Assembly: GCF_043195195.1 (NCBI RefSeq) | Contig: NZ_JBAFWT010000002.1 | Coordinates: forward strand, 62,001 to 126,000 | DNA from: NCEH01 sp043195195 | Lineage (GTDB): Bacteria; Pseudomonadota; Alphaproteobacteria; Rhizobiales; Xanthobacteraceae | Reading direction: 5' to 3' | DNA: 64,000 nucleotides | Shown here: positions 6,507-13,625 of the stretch, piece after piece | Layout: each line of letters begins with the position of its first letter | Numbering within the stretch: the stretch's first letter is position 1 | Translations under genes and position numbers: made by a program | Notes under the pieces: model-generated | Databases searched by the model: none | What the model was told of the DNA's origin: nothing | Seen by the model: the letters and a program-made list of their open reading frames with translations, nothing else

Positions 6507-7153
6507 CCTGCGAAATTGAACGGCTGAGAGTGATCGACGCCCGCCGGGTTCGATGGGCGACGGCGCGACAAGGCCGGGAACACGGCGAGCACCTCAGCCA
6601 CCACCTGCGCCGCCCGCTCTGGCGATGGCTTCTGCGGTGCCGGTATCACCTTCGCGGCGAGCATCTGGCGCAGCCGAAATACATGCTCGCGAGCGGGCCG
6701 TGCGATATCGCGGACCAAGGTGTGCAGGTCCGGCGGCGTTGGCATCCATCGCGTGCTCAGCCCCGCCTCATTGGAGACGATGCGCCGATACGCCTCGTCC
6801 AAGGCGAAGGCCGGCGCGCCTTCGAGAGCATCGAGGTAGGCTTGCGCCCGAACCAACGCGGCACTCTCGTCCAGCTCCGGCGCTGACAGGAACGTGTGCA
6901 GCTTGGCGATGAGGGTGCCCACCGCATCAACGGGCGCCGGCTCCAACCACCCGTCCAGGCGGGCGGCCATCTCCTGCACCTTGCGGCGCTGGTCTTCCGT
7001 CGGCGCTCGCTCCGCCGGCAGGCACGGCGGAAAATCGGCTGTCAGAGCGTCGAGAGAGGACGTCAGCCATTGCGGTGACGCCCTGCGGGGATCCACCAGC
7101 GCGGCGCGTATATCCCGCCCCCCGTTCTGTACCACCACCGCCTGACCAGTCAT
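6503..7153 (-). CDS. prophage hypothetical protein next to replication gene
   Basis: 216 residues from the ATG at 7153, which is preceded by GGGAGA. A longer in-frame opening up to 7231 has no ribosome site. The protein is helical and soluble with no motif that I recognise. It holds the WMPTPPDLHTLVRDIARPAREHVFRLRQML segment with even helix spacing. It overlaps the 3' part of the replication-protein frame by 227 bases, which is unusual for two real genes. Position suggests a role in replication or its control. Confidence 0.65.
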   Translation of the reverse strand: MTGQAVVVQNGGRDIRAALVDPRRASPQWLTSSLDALTADFPPCLPAERAPTEDQRRKVQEMAARLDGWLEPAPVDAVGTLIAKLHTFLSAPELDESAALVRAQAYLDALEGAPAFALDEAYRRIVSNEAGLSTRWMPTPPDLHTLVRDIARPAREHVFRLRQMLAAKVIPAPQKPSPERAAQVVAEVLAVFPALSRRRPSNPAGVDHSQPFNFAG

Positions 7154-7688
7154 CGTTCCATCTCCCTTGGTTGAGCCACGTCGCCGGATGACAGAAATCC
7201 AGATCGGGAGGCTTGAAGCGCTGATAGGCATCCAGGGCCTGGACCATCGTCTCGACGGTGAGCGTGGGGTTTCGCTTCATCACAGCGCCGAAGGTCCGCA
7301 GCGCAGCGTCCTTGCCGATCTTCCGGGGGTAGGCCGCCCAAAACCGATCAAACTCCGCCACCGCGACCGATCGCGCTCGCCCGGTGTGTTCCTGAGGCGA
7401 AGCCGAAGGGGAGGGGGAAGAGGGTTGAGTTTCTTTAGAGGGGTCTGGGGAGACCTTTCTTTGCTCGGGAGAAGGGGGGGCATCGTCTTGAATGTCTGAA
7501 ACGTCTTGTTCAGACGACTTAAGACGCTTTTCAGACGCCACCTTCGCGTAATATCGGGCATTGCGTTCCTGCCGCGCGGTGCGGGCCGGCGCCGCTGCGC
7601 TCTCCATCGCCGCGACCGCCTGCACCACCGCATCAGCCTCCATGCCAGCGGCGAGCATGTGGCGGATGGCTTCGGCGATCATGCCCAT
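6927..7688 (-). CDS. phage replication protein-like
   Basis: 253 residues from the ATG at 7688. A GTG at 7700 is too close to the GAGGAG box. The N-terminus is helical and basic (TARQERNARYYAKV), the middle is a low-complexity Ser/Pro linker, and at about 125-190 is the conserved segment FDRFWAAYPRKIGKDAALRTF, ending HPATWLNQGRWNDDW. This segment marks the C-terminal part of many phage replication initiator or helicase-loader proteins. Homologues usually end soon after the WNDDW motif. Here the frame runs on for about 75 Gly/Arg-rich codons over the next gene, so the original stop may be lost. Confidence 0.75.
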   Translation of the reverse strand: MGMIAEAIRHMLAAGMEADAVVQAVAAMESAAAPARTARQERNARYYAKVASEKRLKSSEQDVSDIQDDAPPSPEQRKVSPDPSKETQPSSPSPSASPQEHTGRARSVAVAEFDRFWAAYPRKIGKDAALRTFGAVMKRNPTLTVETMVQALDAYQRFKPPDLDFCHPATWLNQGRWNDDWSGGGGTERGAGYTRRAGGSPQGVTAMADVLSRRSDSRFSAVPAGGASADGRPAPQGAGDGRPPGRVVGAGAR

Positions 7689-8062
7689 GGGCCACCCCAC
7701 TCCTCAGGCGTTCTATCGCGCTTCGCCGAGTTGCAGGTGTCGCAAGCCGTGGCCAAATTCTGAAGGGCGGATCGGCCACCGCGCGAAAACGGCATAACGT
7801 GGTCGCAATGCAGATTCCCGCCTTGGGCGCCGCAGTAGACGCAGGCAAATCCATCACGTGCGAAGACCAGGGCGCGTAGCCTGATCCACTCTTTTTCGGG
7901 ACACTCTTCTCTCCGAGCGCGAGATCGCTCGCGATCCGCCTCCCGCCGGCCTTCAAGCGCCGACCGCTCCGCATCGGCGCGGCCGAGCGCCATCGCCACC
8001 TCCGCGACCAGATGCGCGGGTGTTCCGGCTTCGATCAGGCGTGCGATGAGGTCCGCGCTCAC
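7679..8062 (-). CDS. HNH endonuclease family protein
   Basis: 127 residues. An N-terminal helical part (residues 1-50, very charged) is followed by an HNH domain: FARDGFACVYCGAQGG supplies the first CxxC, CDHVMPFSRGG the catalytic His, and NLATACDTCNSAKRDRTPEEW the second CxxC and Asn. The start overlaps the previous stop (ATGA at 8062/8059), and the 3' end overlaps the replication gene start. In the replication block it may process DNA ends or act on host DNA. Confidence 0.9.
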   Translation of the reverse strand: MSADLIARLIEAGTPAHLVAEVAMALGRADAERSALEGRREADRERSRARREECPEKEWIRLRALVFARDGFACVYCGAQGGNLHCDHVMPFSRGGRSALQNLATACDTCNSAKRDRTPEEWGGPWA

Positions 8063-8262
8063 TCCGCCGCCTCCTTACCATCCGGCACACGGACGCGTGC
8101 AAATTGGTCGTGGAACGACGCCAGCGTCTCCAGTGATTTGGTGAGGCCTGAGATGATTCCGGGGACGTCGGACCAGCTCGGCCAGTCAGCGGCTCGGTGA
8201 AGGCCGGTCGTCTTCAGCAATCGATACGCCGCCTTGGCCGGGGGAATCGGGGTGTCGTTCAT
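8059..8262 (-). CDS. small prophage protein, unknown
   Basis: 67 residues with no motif that I recognise. It is linked by ATGA overlaps on both sides (8262/8259 and 8062/8059), which is the main reason to accept it. It includes a Trp-rich stretch (ADWPSWSDVPG) followed by an amphipathic helix. Confidence 0.65.
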   Translation of the reverse strand: MNDTPIPPAKAAYRLLKTTGLHRAADWPSWSDVPGIISGLTKSLETLASFHDQFARVRVPDGKEAAE

Positions 8263-8621
8263 TCCGCTGCCTGTCCGATGGTGAGAAATTGGCGGATCGC
8301 GTCGGCGCCGGCCTGATCGGCCGTGACGCCTTTTTCGGCGGCGAAGCGGGTGAGGTCGGCAGCCAGCGTCGGGTCGATCCGGATCAGCTCGCCGTTGAGC
8401 CGGGCGGTTTGCCCGGTCAGCCGCAGCACCCGCCGGCGCACGCCCGTTTCCGTCTCGCGCTCCAACAGCCCGCGTTCGATCAGGCCATTGACCAGACGAT
8501 GCACGCCGGACTTGTTCCGCAGGCCGAGTGCGGCCGCGATCTGGTCATAGGTGGGCGAGCAACCATCGCTGGCGATGGCGGTGCTGATGACGCGGAGGGC
8601 GTCGCGCTGCTTAGGGGTCAC
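8259..8621 (-). CDS. LexA-like helix-turn-helix protein without peptidase domain
   Basis: 120 residues starting with GTG at 8621. The first 70 residues match the LexA N-terminal DNA-binding domain: MTPKQRDALRVI, SDGCSPTYDQIAAALGLRNKSGVHRLVNGLIERG. The C-terminal part is short, helical and lacks the S24 Ser/Lys pair, so it cannot self-cleave. It is probably a local regulator in the early phage operon. It overlaps the next gene by 4 bases. Confidence 0.85.
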   Translation of the reverse strand: MTPKQRDALRVISTAIASDGCSPTYDQIAAALGLRNKSGVHRLVNGLIERGLLERETETGVRRRVLRLTGQTARLNGELIRIDPTLAADLTRFAAEKGVTADQAGADAIRQFLTIGQAAE

Positions 8622-8625
8622 AAGC

Positions 8626-8866
8626 TCACGCTCCCCACGTCTGGGACCATTCCGGCCCGAACAGTCCGTCTGACGCCGGGGTCAGTATCTCCGCCGCCTG
8701 CTCGGCGGTGCGTGTGCCGATGTTCCGGTTCGACGGATGCAAGAACCAACGAGGCTCGGCAGTGCCGTCCCGCGCTGTGGCGATGCTCTTGCAGAGACGT
8801 TGCCCCCCCCCTGCAGGCATCAACGATGCGCTGGACACGCTTCGGGACCTTCCGCTCTTCGGTCAT
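8626..8866 (-). pseudogene. frameshifted small prophage gene with a run of nine G
   Basis: The frame that starts at 8866 (MTEERKVPKRVQRIVDAC) overlaps the preceding stop as ATGA, so it is a genuine start. After about 19 codons comes a run of nine C on the + strand at 8803-8811 (nine G in the mRNA). Removing one G joins it to the downstream frame that carries the convincing part: LCKSIATARDGTAEPRWFLHP, then GTRTAEQAAEIL and WSQTWGA, ending at 8626. The joined product would have about 79 residues. So the gene is either disrupted, expressed by slippage, or affected by a length error in the run. Function unknown. Confidence 0.65.
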
Positions 8867-9093
8867 ACCGCACCCCTTGCTGCTTCCTTGGAGGTCCGTT
8901 CGTCGAGTTGCCGAAGAGTGGAAGCGGCGGCCTCCAACTCCTTCACGCGCATGCGCTTCAGCTTCAGCGCGGCCGGATCGACTCCACCTCGGCCGACCGG
9001 CAGCTTCTCCAGCCGTTCGACGCTATTGCGCCATTCGAGAAAGCAGCATTCCACGGCGGAGGCCTGCTGCTGGAGTATGATGGGCTCGCTCAC
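8863..9093 (-). CDS. small prophage protein, helical, unknown
   Basis: 76 residues starting with GTG at 9093, whose GTGA overlaps the stop of the upstream gene. The C-terminal half is a long charged helix (LKLKRMRVKELEAAASTLRQL). It ends with an ATGA overlap to the frameshifted gene. No family recognised. Confidence 0.6.
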   Translation of the reverse strand: MSEPIILQQQASAVECCFLEWRNSVERLEKLPVGRGGVDPAALKLKRMRVKELEAAASTLRQLDERTSKEAARGAV

Positions 9094-9506
9094 GGCGCCC
9101 GCCTTTCCATCCACCGCACACGGGGGAGGGTCACGCATACGTCGCCGATGGTGCGGCTGATGACGTCCTCGCGCACCCGGGCGACCGGGGACATCGGCGC
9201 CGACTCGGACGCCAAAAGGTCCACCAGCACGTAGCTGTCGCCTTCGCGACCGATGCCGACCCCGATGCGGGACAACGTCGCGCGCGCGTCGCTGATAATC
9301 CTGGTCGTGGCGGCGGCCGAAAACGGGCCACCCGGCCAGATTGCGACGGCGAGGCCTTCCAGCGGGACCGGTGACGGATGAGAGGCGAAGAGTGCCTGCA
9401 CCGCGGCCCATTGTGCGCGGCGCACCCGGACGGTGAATTTGTCTCCGCGGCACAGGCTGTGATCGGTCGCCAACACGATGCCGAAGGGGAGGGGCCTCTC
9501 GCTCAT
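9090..9506 (-). CDS. putative winged-helix prophage regulator
   Basis: 138 residues from the ATG at 9506, overlapping the stop of the GIY-YIG gene. The central part (RRAQWAAVQALFASHPSPV, VAIWPGG, AATTRIISDARATLSRIG) has the helix pattern and spacing of an OmpR-type winged helix, ending in a beta hairpin (GDSYVLVDLL). No receiver domain is present. The regulatory role is inferred from the fold pattern only. Confidence 0.6.
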   Translation of the reverse strand: MSERPLPFGIVLATDHSLCRGDKFTVRVRRAQWAAVQALFASHPSPVPLEGLAVAIWPGGPFSAAATTRIISDARATLSRIGVGIGREGDSYVLVDLLASESAPMSPVARVREDVISRTIGDVCVTLPRVRWMERRAP

Positions 9507-10123
9507 TGTACCGGCCTCCGAAGATCGGAGCCGAGCATCCGGCGCATCGCCAATTCGCCTACCGGCAGAAAGCCGGGGATCTGGCCTTCCGCATCGACAA
9601 AAAACCAATCACCGGTGATGCGCTTCTTCGAATGGGCGAACTGAGCAATGGCTTCGTCAATTGGCGTGCCGACGAACCATGCATCGATGCGGTGTTCCTC
9701 GCCTGTCTCGGCGTGGAGATCCTTCACCCGCCTTGCGAGGTTGGTGGAAAAGCCGATTTTCACCACGTTCGGAGAGGTCGCGGGCTTGGCGAAATAGACG
9801 AAACCCACCGAATTCGGAGGAAGATCAGGAACGATCAGCGGCGGCATCACGCCCGGCCCCGTTGCGCGCCACACCTGCTCTGCCGCAGCCGATCCGCGTC
9901 GGGCCACCATGCGCACGATCCGCCGGGCACAGGCCGGTGCACAGCCCAGCAGCCGCCCCGCAGCATAGAAGGCGTTCCGGTCATCCGGCTCGCCGATGGC
10001 CAGCATGGGTTTGAGCAGGTCCGTCACATAGTCGATGCGGGCGTCGGTCGGCGTGATCCGATCAACGAGGGCCTGCATCTGATCTTCGGCTGGCAAGGCT
10101 GGCGGATGACGCGGCGTGGACAT
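9503..10123 (-). CDS. GIY-YIG / T5orf172-type nuclease-like protein
   Basis: 206 residues from the ATG at 10123, with GAGGAG 8 bases upstream. The C-terminal half is a GIY-YIG variant of the T5orf172 or Mug113 type: VGFVYFAKPATSPNVVKIGFS gives the GIY and YIG strands, TNLARRVKDLHAETG the helix with Arg, and AIAQFAHSKKRITGDWFFV the end with Glu/His region. The N-terminus (about 1-90) is helical. Such proteins are common in phage early regions. Catalytic activity is not certain. Confidence 0.8.
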   Translation of the reverse strand: MSTPRHPPALPAEDQMQALVDRITPTDARIDYVTDLLKPMLAIGEPDDRNAFYAAGRLLGCAPACARRIVRMVARRGSAAAEQVWRATGPGVMPPLIVPDLPPNSVGFVYFAKPATSPNVVKIGFSTNLARRVKDLHAETGEEHRIDAWFVGTPIDEAIAQFAHSKKRITGDWFFVDAEGQIPGFLPVGELAMRRMLGSDLRRPVQ

Positions 10124-10219
10124 GCACAAGGCTCCTCGTTCAGGCGCGCGAAAGCGCCCGGCGAAATGCGGGTGGACGTGGTGACGGGTCGGGAAAGCCG
10201 CGGCGGTCAGCCGTCGCGG

Positions 10220-10696
10220 TCAGGCGCCCCGGCGCAGCGGGGTGATCGTTCCGGCATCGACAAGGCGTCGGAGATCGGCTTCTGCCTCGGCAAGTTTGGT
10301 GTGGGCCTTGGCGATTTTGGGTAGGATGCGCGCCGCCTCGTGCGTATCGACGATGCCATCGGCCTGGGCTTCGGCCAGATCCGCGACCACACCCGAAGAG
10401 CTGCGAGCGACGTCGGCAAGGTGCTGAGCGAACTGTGTGCCCTGGCCCTCAGCCATCGCCTTCGGCACCAGCACGTAACCCGCCAACTCGGCGAGCACTC
10501 GCGTCACGATGGGCGCGCCCACGTCCTGCTCAAGATCCGCGATGACGTCGATGGGAGCGTGCATCTCCTCGTGGATCGAGCCGTACCGGGAAAGCCGGGG
10601 CGCATCGGCGCGCGATACCCGGGCAGCGCGAGTGACGCCGCCCGCATGTTCCACCAGGTCGCGCACCGCGCCCTTCAGAGCAGCATATCCGTTCAT
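10220..10696 (-). CDS. phage CII-like regulatory protein
   Basis: 158 residues from the ATG at 10696, which overlaps the preceding stop as ATGA. The N-terminal part (NGYAALKGAVRDLVEHAGGV, then RLSRYGSIHEEMHAPIDVIADLEQ) matches the alphaproteobacterial phage regulatory CII-like family, with a helix-turn-helix spanning about 10-60. The C-terminal half is a long helical bundle. In temperate phages such proteins promote the lysogenic pathway. Its position close to the Cro-like gene fits. Confidence 0.75.
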   Translation of the reverse strand: MNGYAALKGAVRDLVEHAGGVTRAARVSRADAPRLSRYGSIHEEMHAPIDVIADLEQDVGAPIVTRVLAELAGYVLVPKAMAEGQGTQFAQHLADVARSSSGVVADLAEAQADGIVDTHEAARILPKIAKAHTKLAEAEADLRRLVDAGTITPLRRGA

Positions 10697-11007
10697 GCAA
10701 GGACGCCTTTGGTTTTTGCAGTGCGCGGCGATCGCTGGGCCTGCATGGTGAAGCTCAGGAAATGGCGAAAGAGGTCCGGCGGATCGCCCCGCCGCCGGCC
10801 GGGTGTGAAACGGGATCCGTGGCACGAAGCGTCACGGCCGCCGCTGCGACTGAAGGGATGCGTGGGATGCCTGGATTGACGGTGAATATGACCGGCGAAC
10901 CGGTGGACGGGACCAATCCAGGCTTTCATCAACCCGACGCCCACGCGCACCGGGCAAGGCTCCCCGCCCCGAAACGCTGGTTGATGAATTGGGCAGGCGG
11001 CGCTCAT
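10693..11007 (-). CDS. small prophage protein, unknown
   Basis: 104 residues from the ATG at 11007, accepted because it fits the chain of stop/start overlaps on both sides (ATGA at 11007/11004 and 10696/10693). The N-terminus MSAACPIHQPAFRGGEPCP holds two Cys and a His that could bind metal. The rest is Arg/Pro-rich and not well structured. Function unknown. Confidence 0.5.
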   Translation of the reverse strand: MSAACPIHQPAFRGGEPCPVRVGVGLMKAWIGPVHRFAGHIHRQSRHPTHPFSRSGGRDASCHGSRFTPGRRRGDPPDLFRHFLSFTMQAQRSPRTAKTKGVLA

Positions 11008-11117
11008 CGGCACCCCCTAAATCGAAGGCAGAACTGCAGGGCCTCGCATGCGAGATAGGCCAGCGCATAGGCATAGCCAGCGCGATCATGGAGGAGCAGG
11101 GAGCGAAGCCGGGTCAT
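11004..11117 (-). CDS. 37-residue prophage protein
   Basis: Below usual ORF cut-offs. It starts MTRLRSLLLHDRAGY, then a hydrophobic stretch AYALAYLACEALQFCL, and ends CRFRGCR-like, so it may be membrane-associated. It overlaps both neighbours by the ATGA signature (11117/11114 and 11007/11004), which is the main support. Confidence 0.5.
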   Translation of the reverse strand: MTRLRSLLLHDRAGYAYALAYLACEALQFCLRFRGCR

Positions 11118-11413
11118 GCGGACACCCGTTCGGCATCGGAGGTCAGCACCACTCGAAGGGCGCTGATGTCCGGGCGGCGGACGGGGCGAAACGCCGTCTG
11201 ATCGTAGCAAAATTCGACGCCATTCCTCGGAGACACCGGGTTGAGGATCTCCTCCAGGCGGAGGCCCACAGTGTTGCCGACTTCCACGACGTCGCGCACC
11301 GTGTAGACGACGCCAACGTGCGGAAGAGCCACCCCAAGCCGGTCGGCGTTCCGACGCCAATGCTCGAAGCTGCTGACGCAAACAACGATAGTGCCGGGAG
11401 CCAGCTCGCTCAT
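11114..11413 (-). CDS. conserved prophage hypothetical protein
   Basis: 99 residues. The layout (APGTIVVCVSSFEHW, VGVVYTVRDVVEVG, GLRLEEILNPV, FRPVRRPD) is that of a small beta-barrel protein found often in alphaproteobacterial prophages, of unknown role. It starts at ATG 11413 and links to the 37-residue gene by an ATGA overlap. Confidence 0.75.
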   Translation of the reverse strand: MSELAPGTIVVCVSSFEHWRRNADRLGVALPHVGVVYTVRDVVEVGNTVGLRLEEILNPVSPRNGVEFCYDQTAFRPVRRPDISALRVVLTSDAERVSA

Positions 11414-11532
11414 TCGGTCTCTCCCGCGTCCTGGGAAACCGGAAGCTGTGCAAGAATTGATTGGGGACGACTCGCCGGAAACGAGCCGTCCCCGTCCACC
11501 ACCGCGCGAGGCTCGCGCACGGAGGCAGATCC

Positions 11533-11760
11533 ATGTTCGACGAGAAGGTCACCGTCAAATTTGATTGCAAGGTATGCGGAGGAACCATCCTCACGCTTTC
11601 CGATGGCGAAGCCGATGACTCCACCGTCACATGCAAGGCCTGCGGGCAGGTCCTCGGTACTTGGCGAGATATCAAAGCGAAGGCCCAAGACGACGCCAAG
11701 GCGATCCTCGCGGATAGGGCGAGGGACGCGCTCAAGGGCTTCAAGGGCTGGAAGGTGTAG
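11533..11760 (+). CDS. zinc-ribbon prophage protein on the opposite strand (moron candidate)
   Basis: 75 residues, with ATG at 11533 and GGAGG about 7 bases upstream. Two CxxC pairs (CKVCGG and CKACGQ, about 18 residues apart) form a zinc ribbon, followed by an amphipathic helix (DIKAKAQDDAKAILADRARD). It is transcribed against the surrounding leftward operon, as morons usually are. A minus-strand frame of 124 codons covers the same DNA and also has a good ribosome site. I prefer the + frame because of the clear metal-binding motif and its codon use. Confidence 0.65.
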   Translation: MFDEKVTVKFDCKVCGGTILTLSDGEADDSTVTCKACGQVLGTWRDIKAKAQDDAKAILADRARDALKGFKGWKV

Positions 11761-11796
11761 CAGGATGCGGTAGATCTCGATCATGCCGCCGCTCCT

Positions 11797-11880
11797 TCAA
11801 CAACAGGGGCCGGCGCAAACGACGCCCAGCCGACAAAGGTGACGAAGGTGCTCGTCGCTCATATCAGCGCGCTCGCTCAT
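11797..11880 (-). CDS. possible 27-residue peptide after the Cro-like gene
   Basis: The start overlaps the Cro-like stop (ATGA at 11880/11877). The sequence MSERADMSDEHLRHLC is followed by a short Cys-rich end (VVCAGPCC). Support is only the overlap, so treat as tentative. Confidence 0.3.
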   Translation of the reverse strand: MSERADMSDEHLRHLCRLGVVCAGPCC

Positions 11881-12125
11881 GCGACCTTGCTCCTCTTGAG
11901 AGCGGACGGCGAGTGAGCCTTCACGATGTCATCGAGCGTGATCGGCAGCCCTCGGTTCCGGGCCGCATTCGCAACCTGCGCCCATCGCCGGGCCGGGATT
12001 ACCCCTCGAACCTTCATAACGTGGACATGGCTTGGCTTCACCCCGATATCCTCGGCGAACTCCCTGACAGATGGCCAGAGACCGACAATCTCGATAGCGC
12101 TTTGGGGTGCAGATGCATCGCTCAT
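11877..12125 (-). CDS. Cro-like repressor
   Basis: 82 residues with a helix-turn-helix at about 17-60 (SVREFAEDIGVKPSHVHVMKVRG, then IPARRWAQVANAARNRGL), a form common for alphaproteobacterial phage Cro proteins. It diverges from the S24 repressor gene over a 74-bp interval that contains two operator copies. It is expected to be the first gene of the leftward early operon and to compete with the repressor for the operators. Confidence 0.85.
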   Translation of the reverse strand: MSDASAPQSAIEIVGLWPSVREFAEDIGVKPSHVHVMKVRGVIPARRWAQVANAARNRGLPITLDDIVKAHSPSALKRSKVA

Positions 12126-12132
12126 GACTACA

Positions 12133-12177
12133 TTGCTACATCAAGTAGCAAATTTGGTCAACTACCCATTGTAGCAA
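12133..12177. promoter_or_regulatory. repressor operators O1 and O2 between cro and cI
   Basis: O1 is TTGCTAC (12133-12139), 5-base spacer, GTAGCAA (12145-12151), a perfect inverted repeat. O2 is CAACTAC (12159-12165), 5-base spacer, GTAGCAA (12171-12177). The same 7-5-7 design appears at 15206-15246. Placed between divergent regulator genes, these are almost surely CI/Cro operators. Confidence 0.85.
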
Positions 12178-12199
12178 ATTTATCGCTACCGTCCGGAGC

Positions 12200-12994
12200 A
12201 TGAAAACGCGAGGCGAGCGCTTACGATTCTTGCGCGATCGCGCCGGCTACCGGTCGGCGCGGGATGCGGCGATGCATTTCGATATTCCAGTCTCGACGTT
12301 CAATGCGCATGAGCGGGCTGGGACGCCTGGCGGCCGCGACTTCGACGAAGACACCGCTGCGAAATATGCTCGCTGGTTCAGGAGCAACATGCTGTGGCTG
12401 TTTCACGGGCGAGGATCGCCTGACGCTCACATCGACAGCAGCGTAGTCGCAGAGGATGAGGAGCGGCCAGACCGGCTCGTTGATGAGCCGATGACCGTCG
12501 GCTCCGAGACCGGCCGTCGCGGACTTCCAGGCGATGCGTCCGCGCAGATCGATGTAACGGCGGGCATGGGGGGTGGCGGTCTTACCATCATCTCGGATGG
12601 CGTGCCCGGCCGGAAAGGAATGACGTTCGCCGCTGAGCATGTGCGGGATTTCTGGCGACTTCCGAAGGAGGTGACCGCCGCTCTCGGACTGCATGCCGCC
12701 GACATCGTCGTCATCCCCGTACAAGGCGACAGCATGGCTGAAACCCTCTCAGAGGGGGACTACGTGTTCGTGGACACGCGGCACCGCCTGCCCTCCCCAG
12801 ACGGCCTCTACGTGCTGACTGACGATTTTGGCGGGCTGGTTGTAAAGCGACTCGAAGTCTCATCGCATCCTCGCGACGAAGAGGCGACTGTGCGGATCAT
12901 CTCCGACAACCCCAGGCACGCGCCGAAAGAGCGGCAGCTTTCAGACCTTCAGATTATCGGACGGGTGGTGAGACGTTTCGGCGTGGTCGGGTAG
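12200..12994 (+). CDS. CI-type prophage repressor, S24 self-cleaving
   Basis: 264 residues. The N-terminal DNA-binding domain (about 1-70) starts MKTRGERLRFLRDRAGY with a short HTH. The C-terminal S24 domain carries the catalytic Ser178 in VQGDSMAETL and Lys216 in GLVVKRLE, and a plausible Ala121-Gly122 cleavage site in DVTAGMGG. It should keep the lysogen silent and be inactivated by RecA during the SOS response. GGAG lies just before the ATG. Its operators lie immediately upstream and again near 15.2 kb. Confidence 0.93.
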   Translation: MKTRGERLRFLRDRAGYRSARDAAMHFDIPVSTFNAHERAGTPGGRDFDEDTAAKYARWFRSNMLWLFHGRGSPDAHIDSSVVAEDEERPDRLVDEPMTVGSETGRRGLPGDASAQIDVTAGMGGGGLTIISDGVPGRKGMTFAAEHVRDFWRLPKEVTAALGLHAADIVVIPVQGDSMAETLSEGDYVFVDTRHRLPSPDGLYVLTDDFGGLVVKRLEVSSHPRDEEATVRIISDNPRHAPKERQLSDLQIIGRVVRRFGVVG

Positions 12995-13073
12995 GCGCGA
13001 TATGGGTCAAAAGCGGGCGCCCTGCGGCCATATAACAAATGACAAGTCAAGCATTTTGTGCGATTCATACGCT

Positions 13074-13625
13074 ATGATGGCAAGCAGGCTACGATTTCAA
13101 TTCGATGAAAAAAAGGGCGTTGAGGCTCTGACTTATGTTGCCTCGAAGTGGCCTGGCGTTACTGCGTTCTTCGCCTCAAAGGTGCTATTTTTCGCAGAGA
13201 AACGGCACCTTAATCGATATTCGAGACCGATTGTCGGCGATACCTTCATAGCTATGCCCAATGGTCCCGTTCCGTCGACCCTTTATGATTTCATCAAGGG
13301 TCGTCTTGAGCAGGCTGGAGATCCTGACGCAATCATGGCGGCTCTGCTAATCGAGCGCGACCCCTACCCACGCGTGGCGGCTCAGAGGCAGCCGGATCTG
13401 GATGTCCTCTCCGACAGCGATATCGAATGCCTGGATGAGGCAATTGCTTTTTGCCGCGGCCGGAGCTTTGGAGTGCTATCCGGGCTCACCCATCAGGAAC
13501 GAGCATGGGTAGAGGCGCCACTTAACGGCCCAATGGACTATGAACATATGATCGAGGGAGAAGGTGACGAGCGCGAAACTATCGTCGCCGAGGCCAGAGA
13601 GTTCGCGGCCTATGGTGTCCTGTGA
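13074..13625 (+). CDS. Panacea-domain antitoxin candidate
   Basis: 183 residues from ATG 13074 (a second ATG follows directly). The pattern KGVEALTYVASKWPGVT, FFAEKRHLNRYSRPIVGDTF, AMPNGPVPSTLYDFI is that of the Panacea domain (SocA-like), an antitoxin module paired with many different toxins. The segment is visibly richer in A/T than flanking phage genes, so it is likely acquired. The stop overlaps the start of the next gene, consistent with a two-gene toxin-antitoxin unit. It sits right behind the repressor gene. Confidence 0.8.
   Translation: MMASRLRFQFDEKKGVEALTYVASKWPGVTAFFASKVLFFAEKRHLNRYSRPIVGDTFIAMPNGPVPSTLYDFIKGRLEQAGDPDAIMAALLIERDPYPRVAAQRQPDLDVLSDSDIECLDEAIAFCRGRSFGVLSGLTHQERAWVEAPLNGPMDYEHMIEGEGDERETIVAEAREFAAYGVL

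Noticed and set aside
11410..11784. Minus-strand frame of 124 codons with good ribosome site
   Set aside because: Left out of the gene list in favour of the + strand zinc-ribbon gene with two CxxC pairs. Kept as a finding because the case is not closed.
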